A program made the translations under genes and the position numbers. DNA of 64,000 nt from an uncultured Bacteroidales bacterium (lineage in GTDB: Bacteria; Bacteroidota; Bacteroidia; Bacteroidales; Bacteroidaceae): NCBI GenBank assembly GCA_902775375.1, contig CACYLU010000002.1, positions 223,132 to 287,131 of the forward strand. The letters run 5' to 3'. Below are positions 34,014 to 43,261 of the stretch, piece after piece (positions within the stretch are counted from its first letter, which is position 1; every line of letters starts with the position of its first letter). The notes beneath the pieces were generated by a model. It was not told the origin of the DNA, searched no databases, and saw only the letters and a list, made by a program, of their open reading frames with translations.

Positions 34014-36110
34014 ATGAGTATATTCATGAAATGTTTTTTTATTACTATAATCGCATCATTAGTTTCATTAGCCTCTTTAGCTTTTGAAACACCCATAGCA
34101 CAACAAGATAGCACATCAACAAGACGTATGGGACAGAATCCTGATGTGGCAAAAGAATTTGAACTAAACCCTGTAGTGGTGACAGGTACGGGCACACACC
34201 AGCGTCTGAAGAATACCACTGCACCAGTGGCAGTAGTCACTGCCAACGAAATCAAGCGTGCCGGCATCACCGATTTTCAGCAAGCAATGACTATGATGGT
34301 TCCATCATTGTCGTTCAACCCGACCTCTATGGGCTCATATTTAATGATGAACGGTTTGGGTAATAAGTATGTGCTTATTCTCGTCAACGGACATAAACTG
34401 ATTGGCGATGTTTCCAACAACATCGACCTCGACCGCATAGACATGAGCAGGGTGAAGCGCATTGAGGTTTTAAACGGTGCAGCTTCATCTATCTATGGCT
34501 CTGATGCTATTGCGGGTGTTATCAACATCATTACCAACGACCCGCAAGATGAAATCACTTTGACAAATAGTAGCAAATATAGCGGCAAAGGACAATATAC
34601 TCAGAATATTAACCTAGACATTGCCAAAGGATGGTTTGGTTCTTCTACAGCCTACAGACATACACAAGCCAACAACTGGCAGAATTCTCCCTACGAAACT
34701 GTCAAAGAGAAAGACGGAACGATGAGCTTGCGCGAAACCGTCTATCCTATGTCGTTTGGCTATCATTCTAATTCTATCACACAGAAGTTCACCTTTAAAG
34801 CCACCGATCAACTGTCGTTCTATGCGAGCGGCAACTATTACTGGAAGCTTACTGACCGTCCTGTTAAAACAAAAGACACAAATGGTGGTTTTAACTATGA
34901 CCTGCATAATGAGTCGTGGCGTTTTGAAGGAGGTGGATTGTATCGCATCAACAACAGAAACTCCATCAAGCTGGACCTTACAGCTGATGATTATAGGGGT
35001 AACCATAAGTTCATTACCGAATATCAAGGGTATCAACCTGGCGACTATGCAATGAGCAAGCACCAGAAATATTACAATGCTGAAATGCGAGGCATTTTCC
35101 GCTTCACCCAAAACAGTAATACAGTGCTGGGATTGAATGCTCGTGAGGATAAATTAAAATCGTCGAGCGGTGATGTGGAGGGCGATGCATATACCCTTTC
35201 AGCTTATGCCCAGCATGAGGTAAAATGGAATGCTTTCAAAGCTACGGTAGGTGCCCGTTACGACTATCACGAGCTGGCTGGTAGCCATTTCAGTCCAAAA
35301 GCTACATTGATGTATTCTATTGGTGGTTTTAACTTAAGAGCCACCTATGCGCACGGTTTCCTCTCACCCCAGCTAAATGAGTTGTATTACAAATACTATA
35401 ACGACAATGCTGGAAAGAAGCCTACCATCACCATCGGCAATAAAAACCTGAAGGCAGGCAAGAGTAACTACGTATCACTGAATGCTGAATACAGGAACGA
35501 ACAGTTCAGCATTGCCGTTACGGGCTATCTGAACTATCTGAACGACATGATTACGCGTAAGTCATATCCAATTAATGACGAGGTGATTAATTGGTCGCGT
35601 CAGAACCTGCATCTTACGGAAGAGCAGATTGACCGCCTGGAGAACTATAACCTGTATGTGAACTTTGACAAAGCGATTATTCGTGGCGTACAGGTGGATG
35701 CTTCGGCCAATCTCTTCCCTGGTTTTATTGTTACGGGCAACTACAGCTACACGTATTCTCGTGGCAAGCTGGATGGCGTATGGCAGAACATTGAGCGCAG
35801 TATTCGCCATACGGGCACAATAGCAGCCAACTATTCACACAACTGGGGCTACTATCGATTGAACGTCAACCTAAATGGCCGTCTACAAAGCAAGCGTTAT
35901 TTCCCAGGAGAAGACGATGCCCCAGGCTATGGTATATGGAATATCAATACGCGTCATACATTCGATCATCTGAAGCATGTTCAAATAGAACCTAGTATTG
36001 GTATCGACAACATTTTCAACAAGAAAGATTGTCGTCCAAAGGGTGTCAACTATGCACTGCTTTCACCTGGTAGAATGGTGACCATTGGGTTGAATATAAA
36101 GTTTTATTAA
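34014..36110 (+). CDS. TonB-dependent receptor, BtuB-like (second copy)
   Basis: A receptor of about 698 residues: signal peptide (MKCFFITIIASLVSLASLA within the first 25 residues), TonB-box segment NPVVVTGTGTH, plug with LILVNGHKLIGD and IEVLNGAASSIYGSDAIAGVI, and a barrel ending GRMVTIGLNIKFY. It resembles the first receptor along its whole length and is likewise followed by a CbiK homologue, so the pair arose by duplication. An ATG at 33993 is in frame but lies in a hairpin; 34014 or 34026 is the likely start. Confidence 0.9.
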   Translation: MSIFMKCFFITIIASLVSLASLAFETPIAQQDSTSTRRMGQNPDVAKEFELNPVVVTGTGTHQRLKNTTAPVAVVTANEIKRAGITDFQQAMTMMVPSLSFNPTSMGSYLMMNGLGNKYVLILVNGHKLIGDVSNNIDLDRIDMSRVKRIEVLNGAASSIYGSDAIAGVINIITNDPQDEITLTNSSKYSGKGQYTQNINLDIAKGWFGSSTAYRHTQANNWQNSPYETVKEKDGTMSLRETVYPMSFGYHSNSITQKFTFKATDQLSFYASGNYYWKLTDRPVKTKDTNGGFNYDLHNESWRFEGGGLYRINNRNSIKLDLTADDYRGNHKFITEYQGYQPGDYAMSKHQKYYNAEMRGIFRFTQNSNTVLGLNAREDKLKSSSGDVEGDAYTLSAYAQHEVKWNAFKATVGARYDYHELAGSHFSPKATLMYSIGGFNLRATYAHGFLSPQLNELYYKYYNDNAGKKPTITIGNKNLKAGKSNYVSLNAEYRNEQFSIAVTGYLNYLNDMITRKSYPINDEVINWSRQNLHLTEEQIDRLENYNLYVNFDKAIIRGVQVDASANLFPGFIVTGNYSYTYSRGKLDGVWQNIERSIRHTGTIAANYSHNWGYYRLNVNLNGRLQSKRYFPGEDDAPGYGIWNINTRHTFDHLKHVQIEPSIGIDNIFNKKDCRPKGVNYALLSPGRMVTIGLNIKFY

Positions 36111-36155
36111 TGGATAATTGATTGTTTTATGATGGGAAAAATAAAACATAGTTAT

Positions 36156-36974
36156 ATGAAGAGATTAATACTAGTTTCCTGTTTGGTTTGTATAAGCTTA
36201 GTGGGCTTTGCACAAAGCGAAAAGGCAGCAATACTGATGGTGCATTTCGGCACTTCAGAGCCTGAAGGGAGAGCTTTGTCGCTCGAAACTATCAACAATG
36301 ATGTGAAAGCTGCCTTCCCTGAAATGGAAGTAAGACAAGCTTATGCATCTGCCATTATCCGCAACATTTGGGACAAGCGAGGCGAGCACTTCTATAGCCC
36401 TCAGGAAGCATTGATGCAACTTCGTGCTGATGGTTATGAACATGTGTATGTTCAGAGTACCACACTGATGGAAGGCTACGAGATGACTTATCTTCGTGAA
36501 ACGATAGCCTCACTACAGCCTTTTTTCAAAGAGCTAAAAGCTGGTAATCCCTTGCTCTATAGTGTTGAGGACTGCCAAAGGGTATTGGATGTCCTGACGC
36601 ATGAAGGAGCAGAGAAGAACCAAGCTGTGGTGCTGGTGGGGCATGGAACAACTCACCCTTCTACTGCTGTTTATGCAATGCTGCAGACCATGTTGCAAGA
36701 GCGTGAGCAAAACAACTGGTATGTTTCTACTATCGAAGGGTATCCTACCCAAGATATGACCTTGAAGAATTTGAAGCATAACAAGGTAAAGAAAGTACAA
36801 CTACGTCCGTTGTTACTAACAGCTGGTGACCATGCACGCAATGATATTGCAAAAGAGTGGAAAGAACTGTTTGAGCAACAAGGATTCGAAGTAGATGTCA
36901 GACTACAGGGTTTGGGTGAGATCAAAAGCATACGAGATATTTATATCCAACACATCAAGAATATGTTGAAGTAA
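36156..36974 (+). CDS. cbiK: CbiK-family cobaltochelatase homologue, exported
   Basis: A 272-residue CbiK homologue with a cleavable signal peptide (RLILVSCLVCISLVGFAQS) and no lipobox, so probably periplasmic. MVHFGTSEPEGRALS opens the first domain. The catalytic His pair is in VGHGTTHPS (His163) and LTAGDHARNDIA (His226). The exported CbiK of Desulfovibrio is a known precedent. The frame is open from 36129, but MKRLIL at 36156 gives a better signal peptide. It may be the working chelatase of the pathway or a transport-linked chelatase; no other chelatase gene is in the window. Confidence 0.87.
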   Translation: MKRLILVSCLVCISLVGFAQSEKAAILMVHFGTSEPEGRALSLETINNDVKAAFPEMEVRQAYASAIIRNIWDKRGEHFYSPQEALMQLRADGYEHVYVQSTTLMEGYEMTYLRETIASLQPFFKELKAGNPLLYSVEDCQRVLDVLTHEGAEKNQAVVLVGHGTTHPSTAVYAMLQTMLQEREQNNWYVSTIEGYPTQDMTLKNLKHNKVKKVQLRPLLLTAGDHARNDIAKEWKELFEQQGFEVDVRLQGLGEIKSIRDIYIQHIKNMLK

Positions 36975-37003
36975 AAAGTTATTTTTGCAGAAAAATAATA
37001 CCA

Positions 37004-38416
37004 ATGAAACAACCAAAGATTATAGTGGCAGGCATAGGCCCAGGAAGTGAAGCCGATATCACAGGAGCTGTTCTCAATGCTTTGAGGGAAGCTGATGTGG
37101 TGGTAGGCTACAAATACTATTTCCAATTTGTAAAACCTTTCCTGCAAGAAGGTGCTCAGTGTGTGGACACTGGTATGAAGAAAGAACGTGAGAGAGCTGA
37201 GCAAGCTTTCAACCTGGCTGAAGAGGGAAAGACGGTAGTCGTAATCAGTTCTGGAGATGCAGGCATCTATGGTATGACTCCACTCATCTATGAAATGAAG
37301 AAAGAGCGTAATAGTGATGTCGAGGTTGTTTCTATTCCTGGCATCAGCGCATTCCAGAAAGCGGCATCACTGCTAGGAGCTCCTATTGGTCACGACCTCT
37401 GTCTGATTTCATTGAGTGACCTGATGACACCTTGGGATAAGATTGAGCGTCGTATCATAGCAGCAGCCGAAGCTGACTTCGTAACGGCTATCTACAATCC
37501 CAAAAGTGTGGGTCGCTATTGGCAACTATATCGTTTGCAAGAACTATTCTTGCAACACGGCAGGAGTGGTGAAACACCCGTAGGCTATGTGCGCCAGGCT
37601 GGCCGTGAAGACCAAGAAGTGAAGGTCACTACCCTCTCGGCTTTCGATCTCGAGGATGTAGATATGTTTACCGTTATTATCATCGGTAATTCACAATCAT
37701 ACAATTGGCAAAACAACATGATAACGCCTCGAGGCTATTATCGTGAAGTGATTTCTGAAGGTCAGAAAGTTGGTCAGAACATCATGATTGAAAGCTTCCG
37801 CACCATAGAGAAAGAGTTGAGAAACAAAGATATTCCTTTGGGGCGTAAATGGTCATTGCTACATGCTATTCATACTACGGCTGACTTTGATATGGAGAAC
37901 ATACTAATGGTTGATGATCAAGCCGTAGAAACGCTCTATAAAGGCGTAGAATGTGGACGCATCAAACACATCATCACTGATGTGACAATGGTGGTAAGCG
38001 GTATCAGGAAAGGTGCTTTGCAACGTTTGGGAATAGAAGCCAAATGCTATCTGGATGACCCACGAGTAAAGCAAATGGCAGAAGAGAAAGGCATTACCCG
38101 TACGCAAGCAGGTATTCGTTTGGCTGTAGAGGATTATCCAGTAGATGCTATATTTGCTTTCGGAAACGCACCAACAGCATTGATGGAACTTTGTGATTTA
38201 ATTCGCAAGGGCAAAGCACATCCTGCTGGTATTATTGCAGCTCCTGTGGGTTTCGTACATGTAAGAGAATCAAAACATATGGTGAAACCATTTAAGGATA
38301 TTCCCAAATTGATTGTTGAAGGACGTAAAGGAGGCAGTAACCTTGCCGCAACGTTGATAAACTCAATCCTCTGCTTTAATGATGCTGAAGCACTGTGGCC
38401 AGGGAGGGACTTATGA
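37004..38416 (+). CDS. cbiH: Fused CbiH (C17-methyltransferase) and CbiC (precorrin-8X methylmutase)
   Basis: A 470-residue two-enzyme fusion for corrin ring formation. Residues 1 to about 245 are a SAM-dependent uroporphyrin-III methyltransferase-fold protein of the CobJ/CbiH type (IVAGIGPGSEADIT, SSGDAGIYGM, AIYNPKSVGRYWQL), which does C17 methylation and ring contraction. Residues about 255-470 are CbiC/CobH (MVVSGIRKG, FGNAPTALMEL, PVGFVHVRESK), which moves the C11 methyl group to C12. It sits 29 bases after the CbiK gene and its stop overlaps the next start. Confidence 0.94.
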   Translation: MKQPKIIVAGIGPGSEADITGAVLNALREADVVVGYKYYFQFVKPFLQEGAQCVDTGMKKERERAEQAFNLAEEGKTVVVISSGDAGIYGMTPLIYEMKKERNSDVEVVSIPGISAFQKAASLLGAPIGHDLCLISLSDLMTPWDKIERRIIAAAEADFVTAIYNPKSVGRYWQLYRLQELFLQHGRSGETPVGYVRQAGREDQEVKVTTLSAFDLEDVDMFTVIIIGNSQSYNWQNNMITPRGYYREVISEGQKVGQNIMIESFRTIEKELRNKDIPLGRKWSLLHAIHTTADFDMENILMVDDQAVETLYKGVECGRIKHIITDVTMVVSGIRKGALQRLGIEAKCYLDDPRVKQMAEEKGITRTQAGIRLAVEDYPVDAIFAFGNAPTALMELCDLIRKGKAHPAGIIAAPVGFVHVRESKHMVKPFKDIPKLIVEGRKGGSNLAATLINSILCFNDAEALWPGRDL

Positions 38417-39612
38417 AAAAGACATTCATAGTAATCGGACTTAGTGATGCACAAGAACCTTGGTTAGACCCAAAGGCTCTAGACGCAATCTCAAAAGCTA
38501 AAGTGTTTAGTGGTGGCAAGCGACATCACGAGATAATGAAAGGCTTGTTGCCGAAGGACTACAAATGGATAGACATCACTGTACCATTAGCTAAAGTATT
38601 TGAACAATATAGGGAAACTTTCAATTCTCAATTTATCGTTGTTTTCGCTTCTGGCGATCCATTGTTTTTTGGTTTTGCCAATACCATTCTGCGAGAGATG
38701 CCTGATGCTGAAATACAGTTATTTCCATCTTTCAACTCTTTGCAAACATTGGCCCATCGAATACTGATGCCCTATCAAGATATGCGTATTGTATCGCTCA
38801 CTGGGCGTCCTTGGCATGAATTCGACAAGGCCCTGATAGAAAGAGCGCCAAAGATGGGTGTACTGACTGATAACAAAGTGCATACACCCAACAGTATTGC
38901 TCAACGAATGTTGGAGTATGGTTACGACCAATATATCATGTGGGTGGGAGAACATCTTGGAAATCCCTCAGAAGAGCGAATTACAAAACTTTCACTATCT
39001 GAAGCCGCCCAACAGAGTTTCGGCAGTCCGAACTGCTTGATACTTCAGGCTGAGAACACCAGACCCAAGGTTTTTGGTATTCCTGATGAGCAGTTTGCTA
39101 TTTTAGAAGGTCGTCCAAAGATGATTACCAAAGCCCCTATCCGACTTTTATCGTTACAGGCCTTAGATTTATATCAGAAACATACCTTTTGGGATATAGG
39201 TTTCTGCACAGGCTCTGTCAGCATTGAAGCAAAGCTGCAATTCCCTCATCTTCAGATTGTCTCATTCGAGGTACGCGAGGAAGGAAAAGAGCTCATGCAA
39301 ATCAACTCGCAACGTTTTGGAACACCAGGCATCACTACAATTATTGGTGATTTCCTGACACAAGACCTCAAATCGTTGCCTCGTCCTGATGCTGTTTTCA
39401 TTGGAGGACACAATGGTCAGCTGTCACTTATGCTGGAACGCATTAAGCAGTTACTACTACCTGGAGGATGTGTGGTATTCAATTCGGTAAGCCAAGAGAG
39501 CCAACAGACTTTCAAGCAAGAAGCATCAAAACAAGGATTCACACTGCAACCATCCTTGCACATAGCGCTCAATGATTATAACCCTATAGAAATAATAAAA
39601 GCAACCTTATGA
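38413..39612 (+). CDS. cobL: Fused CbiE-CbiT (precorrin-6B/7 C5,C15-methyltransferase and decarboxylase)
   Basis: A protein of about 399 residues. The N-terminal CbiE domain is a C5 methyltransferase (VFSGGKRHHEIM, FASGDPLFFGFANTI). The C-terminal CbiT domain (from about residue 235) is a Rossmann methyltransferase (FWDIGFCTGSVSIEA) that methylates C15 and decarboxylates C12. The ATG at 38413 is preceded by AGGGAGG and overlaps the previous stop by 4 bases; an ATG 18 bases earlier would overlap more and lacks a site. Confidence 0.94.
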   Translation: MKKTFIVIGLSDAQEPWLDPKALDAISKAKVFSGGKRHHEIMKGLLPKDYKWIDITVPLAKVFEQYRETFNSQFIVVFASGDPLFFGFANTILREMPDAEIQLFPSFNSLQTLAHRILMPYQDMRIVSLTGRPWHEFDKALIERAPKMGVLTDNKVHTPNSIAQRMLEYGYDQYIMWVGEHLGNPSEERITKLSLSEAAQQSFGSPNCLILQAENTRPKVFGIPDEQFAILEGRPKMITKAPIRLLSLQALDLYQKHTFWDIGFCTGSVSIEAKLQFPHLQIVSFEVREEGKELMQINSQRFGTPGITTIIGDFLTQDLKSLPRPDAVFIGGHNGQLSLMLERIKQLLLPGGCVVFNSVSQESQQTFKQEASKQGFTLQPSLHIALNDYNPIEIIKATL

Positions 39613-41381
39613 AGAAAATAGCCATCATATCGGTCAATGAAACAGGTTCACAAGTAGCTTCGCAAATTCAGTCAAAGTTAAACGCGCAACTTATCAGTCG
39701 TGCAGACTTAGGTAGTAGATGGAACGATTTTGACGCTTTCATCTTCATCGGAGCTATGGGTATCTGTGTTCGCACCATCGCACCCTATATCAACGACAAG
39801 CATACTGATCCTGCCGTTATTTGCATTGACAGCTTAGGCAAACAAGTGATCTCTGTACTTTCAGGCCATGTGGGAGGTGCCAACGAACTTACTAATTTGA
39901 TTGCCAACATATTGACAGCTACTCCTGTAATCACTACCCAAAGCGACCTGAGCGGATGGTGGCCTCTTGACACAATAGGTGAACGCTTTAACTGGCAAAC
40001 CCTTCATGCCACAAACCCTGCTATCTTCGCTTTTGTCAACCAAAAGCCAACTGCCTTGTTGCTTGACATTCATGACGAAGGAACAAATTATCTGGAAAGA
40101 ACGCTCCCTCCTCATGTTACTATCGTCAATGACATAAGTGACGTTTCTTCTGATAAATTTGAGTTGGCCATCATCGTTTCCTATAAGCATTATAAGACTA
40201 TCAAAGGAGTTATCATGTTGCAATATGTCCCCAAAGTACTGACCGTAGGCATCGGATTAGCCCACCATGCTCAGCCAGTTGAGGATATACTCAACGATAT
40301 CAACCAACTGATGGTGACCAGCGAGTTAGAGTCATCAGCTATTGAAAAATATGCCACGATTGACTTGAAAGCTGACGAGCCTGTGGTTAAATACTTGCAG
40401 GCTAAAGATACAGAGGTGGTTTTCTACACTGCTGACGAATTGGCAAAGGTGGATGTGCCTACCCCCAGCGAGACTGTTGCCGCTCATGTAGGTACCCCCA
40501 GTGTTTGCGAAGCAGCTGCTATTTTGGGTTCAAACAACGGCAAACTCATCATCCAAAAAGTAAAAGGACAGAATTGGACTGCAGCTTTCGCGATTGATTA
40601 TGCTCTTTTGCGCGCGCCCAAACATGGTCATATTGAGATTGTGGGTGCAGGGCCTGGTGACCCAGATTTGGTATCAGTGAGAGGCAGGAAGATGTTAGAA
40701 AAAGCCGACCTTATCCTGTATGCTGGTAGTTTGGTACCCAAGGAACTGACTGAATGTCATAAACCTGGAGCTACTGTGCTCAGCTCAGCATCTATGGCTT
40801 TAGAGGAACAGGTGGAGCTGATGAAGAAATTCTATGACGAAGGCAAGTTCATCGTTCGTTTGCACACAGGCGACCCTTGCATCTTTGGCGCAATACAAGA
40901 ACAGATGAATTATTTTGACCATTGGGGCATGAGCTATCACATAACTCCTGGCATCTCTTCGTTCTTGGCTGCAGCTGCAGAGTTGCGTTCACAATTCACT
41001 ATACCCGAACGAGTACAGACTATCATCTTGACTCGTGGCGAAGGTCGTACGCCCATGCCAGAGAAGGAAAAGTTACATCTGTTGGCAAAGAGCCAAAGCA
41101 CAATGTGCATATTCCTGAGTGCCGCTATCGTGGATGAAGTTCAAAAAGAGCTATTGATGGAATATCCTGAAGATACGCCTGTAGCGGCTTGTTATCACCT
41201 CACGTGGAAAGACCAGCGTATCTATCGAGGTGTATTGAAAGATTTGGCTAAGATAGTAAAGGACAACAATCTGACACTCACAACAATGCTTGTAGTGGGC
41301 GATGCAATCGACAATCGTCAGGGTTTGTCGGAATTATATAACAAACAGTTTACTCACTTATTCCGAAAGGGAGAAGAATGA
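39609..41381 (+). CDS. cbiG: Fused CbiG (cobalt-precorrin-5A hydrolase) and CbiF (C11-methyltransferase)
   Basis: A 590-residue fusion. The first part is CbiG: N-terminal domain with FIGAMGICVRTIAPYI and LSGHVGGANELT, and C-terminal domain with VGIGLAHHAQP; it opens the delta-lactone of cobalt-precorrin-5A. From about residue 345 comes CbiF/CobM (VGAGPGDPDLVSVRG, LILYAGSLVP, LHTGDPCIFGA), the C11 methyltransferase that acts just before it. The order of domains is the reverse of the order of reactions. It overlaps both neighbours by 4 bases. Confidence 0.95.
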   Translation: MKKIAIISVNETGSQVASQIQSKLNAQLISRADLGSRWNDFDAFIFIGAMGICVRTIAPYINDKHTDPAVICIDSLGKQVISVLSGHVGGANELTNLIANILTATPVITTQSDLSGWWPLDTIGERFNWQTLHATNPAIFAFVNQKPTALLLDIHDEGTNYLERTLPPHVTIVNDISDVSSDKFELAIIVSYKHYKTIKGVIMLQYVPKVLTVGIGLAHHAQPVEDILNDINQLMVTSELESSAIEKYATIDLKADEPVVKYLQAKDTEVVFYTADELAKVDVPTPSETVAAHVGTPSVCEAAAILGSNNGKLIIQKVKGQNWTAAFAIDYALLRAPKHGHIEIVGAGPGDPDLVSVRGRKMLEKADLILYAGSLVPKELTECHKPGATVLSSASMALEEQVELMKKFYDEGKFIVRLHTGDPCIFGAIQEQMNYFDHWGMSYHITPGISSFLAAAAELRSQFTIPERVQTIILTRGEGRTPMPEKEKLHLLAKSQSTMCIFLSAAIVDEVQKELLMEYPEDTPVAACYHLTWKDQRIYRGVLKDLAKIVKDNNLTLTTMLVVGDAIDNRQGLSELYNKQFTHLFRKGEE

Positions 41382-43261
41382 TTCTTGTTTTTGGCGGAAC
41401 AACGGAAGGTCGGATAGCCATTAAGAAGCTCGAAGAGGCTGGCAATCCCTACTACTACTCAACGCGAGGCGATGAGCAGGAGGTGGTATTGCATCATGGC
41501 ACTCGTCTTATTGGAGCTATGGATGTCGAACAGCTTAAAGCTTTCTGTCAGGAGCATGCTATCAAACTGCTTATTGACGCAGGACATCCTTTTGCTGAGG
41601 TATTGCATCAAACAGTAGCCGAAGTAGCAACTACCTTGGACATTCCTGCCATTCGATTTGAGCGTATCTTCCCTCCAAGAGACCCTGGTATCATCTGGTG
41701 CGATGATTATGCCGATGCCATTCAGCAAGTGCAACAACACAATGTTAAGCGACTATTGGCACTTACTGGTGTACAAACCATATCCAAACTAAAGCCATTA
41801 GTGGATAAAGGCATAGATTGCTACTTCCGAATCTTAAATAGAGAGAGTTCGTTGAAGATTGCTCACGAAAATGGAATATCCGATGAACACATTCTGTTTT
41901 ACGGTACAGAACATAACAACCATTTATTGGATATAGCGCCATTTGATGCCATGATCACAAAAGAAAGTGGAGTGAGTGGTGGTTTCCAAGAGAAGGTGAA
42001 TGAAGCTAAGGAGCAAGGTATGCAAGTTTTTGCTATCTGTCGCCCTGCAACCTCCCCTGTTTTTCATACCGTCAATGGAGAACACGGTTTGCGCAGAATG
42101 GTTGAGAAGCTATTGCCTGAGTTCTATCCTTTACATAGCGGAATTACCACTGGTACTTGTGCCACTGCTGCTGCTATAGCTGCTATGTATCAGATAGATG
42201 GACAGCATCCACAAGCCGTTCCCGTAATCCTTCCTGATGGCGAAAGCATCCATGTGGAAGTACATTATGGCGATAATTATGCCTACGTACTGAAAGACAG
42301 TGGTGATGATCCTGATATTACCAAAGGGATAGAAATCAGAGCTTCTGTCGAATTAATTCCTAATGACACCCCTATAACACCAGAGGACCAAGTCGATGAT
42401 GATCATCTCCTTCCTCGCATCCTTATCAGAGGGGGCGAAGGTATAGGGCGCATCACCTTACCAGGCTTCGACTATCCCCCAGGCTCAGCTGCTATCAACA
42501 AAGTGCCCAGACAAATGATTCGCCAGAATTTGCGATTGTTCCAATATAATGGTCAATCATTATTAGTCACCATCTCTATCCCGGCAGGCACAGAGATAGC
42601 ACATAAAACCTTCAACCCTCGATTAGGCATTGTAGGAGGTATCTCCGTAGTGGGTGTATCAGGTATCATACAACCTTTCAGCATCGAGGGTTTCATCAAT
42701 TCCATCAAGAAATGCATGAATGTGGCTAAAGCGATGGGTTGTCAACATCTGGTACTCCATTCTGGAGCCATGAGTGAAAAGATTTTGCAAGAAAGACATC
42801 CAGACCTGCCCACACAGGCTTTTGTGGAATATGGCAACTATATAGGCGAGGCTTTGCGACTGGCCAACGAGATGAAGTTTCAGGAGATTACCATTGGCAT
42901 TATGCTGGGAAAAGCTGTCAAACTGGCTGAGGGTCATTTAGATACTCATAGTCGTGAGGCTACCATGAACAAGGATTTCATCAAAGAGATGATGCGAGAA
43001 GCAGGATGTTCAAAAGATACTTGGCTACTTGCAGACAACCTGAATATGGCACGCGACTTGATCAGTCTACTTCCTCAAAAAGAGCTTAATGCTTTTGTAG
43101 CGGTAGTGCTACGACATTGCTACGAGCACTGCGCTCCCCTACTTACCAAAGGAAAATTGAATCTTGAATATGTTCAATTAAGTCGCGATACTACACCAAG
43201 GTTCAGTGGCTCTACCAATGGTGGTACAAAAGAAAATAATAATAAAGAAAACATTATATGA
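41378..43261 (+). CDS. cbiD: Fused CbiJ (precorrin-6A reductase) and CbiD (C1-methyltransferase)
   Basis: A 627-residue fusion. Residues 1 to about 245 are CbiJ/CobK (ILVFGGTTEGRI, DAGHPFAEVLHQT), the reductase of precorrin-6A. Residues from about 250 are CbiD (SGITTGTCATAAAIAA, GEGIGRITLPG, LVLHSGAMSEK), which methylates C1. The short linker falls near LLPEFYPLHSG. It overlaps both neighbours by 4 bases, so translation is coupled along the run. Confidence 0.95.
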   Translation: MILVFGGTTEGRIAIKKLEEAGNPYYYSTRGDEQEVVLHHGTRLIGAMDVEQLKAFCQEHAIKLLIDAGHPFAEVLHQTVAEVATTLDIPAIRFERIFPPRDPGIIWCDDYADAIQQVQQHNVKRLLALTGVQTISKLKPLVDKGIDCYFRILNRESSLKIAHENGISDEHILFYGTEHNNHLLDIAPFDAMITKESGVSGGFQEKVNEAKEQGMQVFAICRPATSPVFHTVNGEHGLRRMVEKLLPEFYPLHSGITTGTCATAAAIAAMYQIDGQHPQAVPVILPDGESIHVEVHYGDNYAYVLKDSGDDPDITKGIEIRASVELIPNDTPITPEDQVDDDHLLPRILIRGGEGIGRITLPGFDYPPGSAAINKVPRQMIRQNLRLFQYNGQSLLVTISIPAGTEIAHKTFNPRLGIVGGISVVGVSGIIQPFSIEGFINSIKKCMNVAKAMGCQHLVLHSGAMSEKILQERHPDLPTQAFVEYGNYIGEALRLANEMKFQEITIGIMLGKAVKLAEGHLDTHSREATMNKDFIKEMMREAGCSKDTWLLADNLNMARDLISLLPQKELNAFVAVVLRHCYEHCAPLLTKGKLNLEYVQLSRDTTPRFSGSTNGGTKENNNKENII

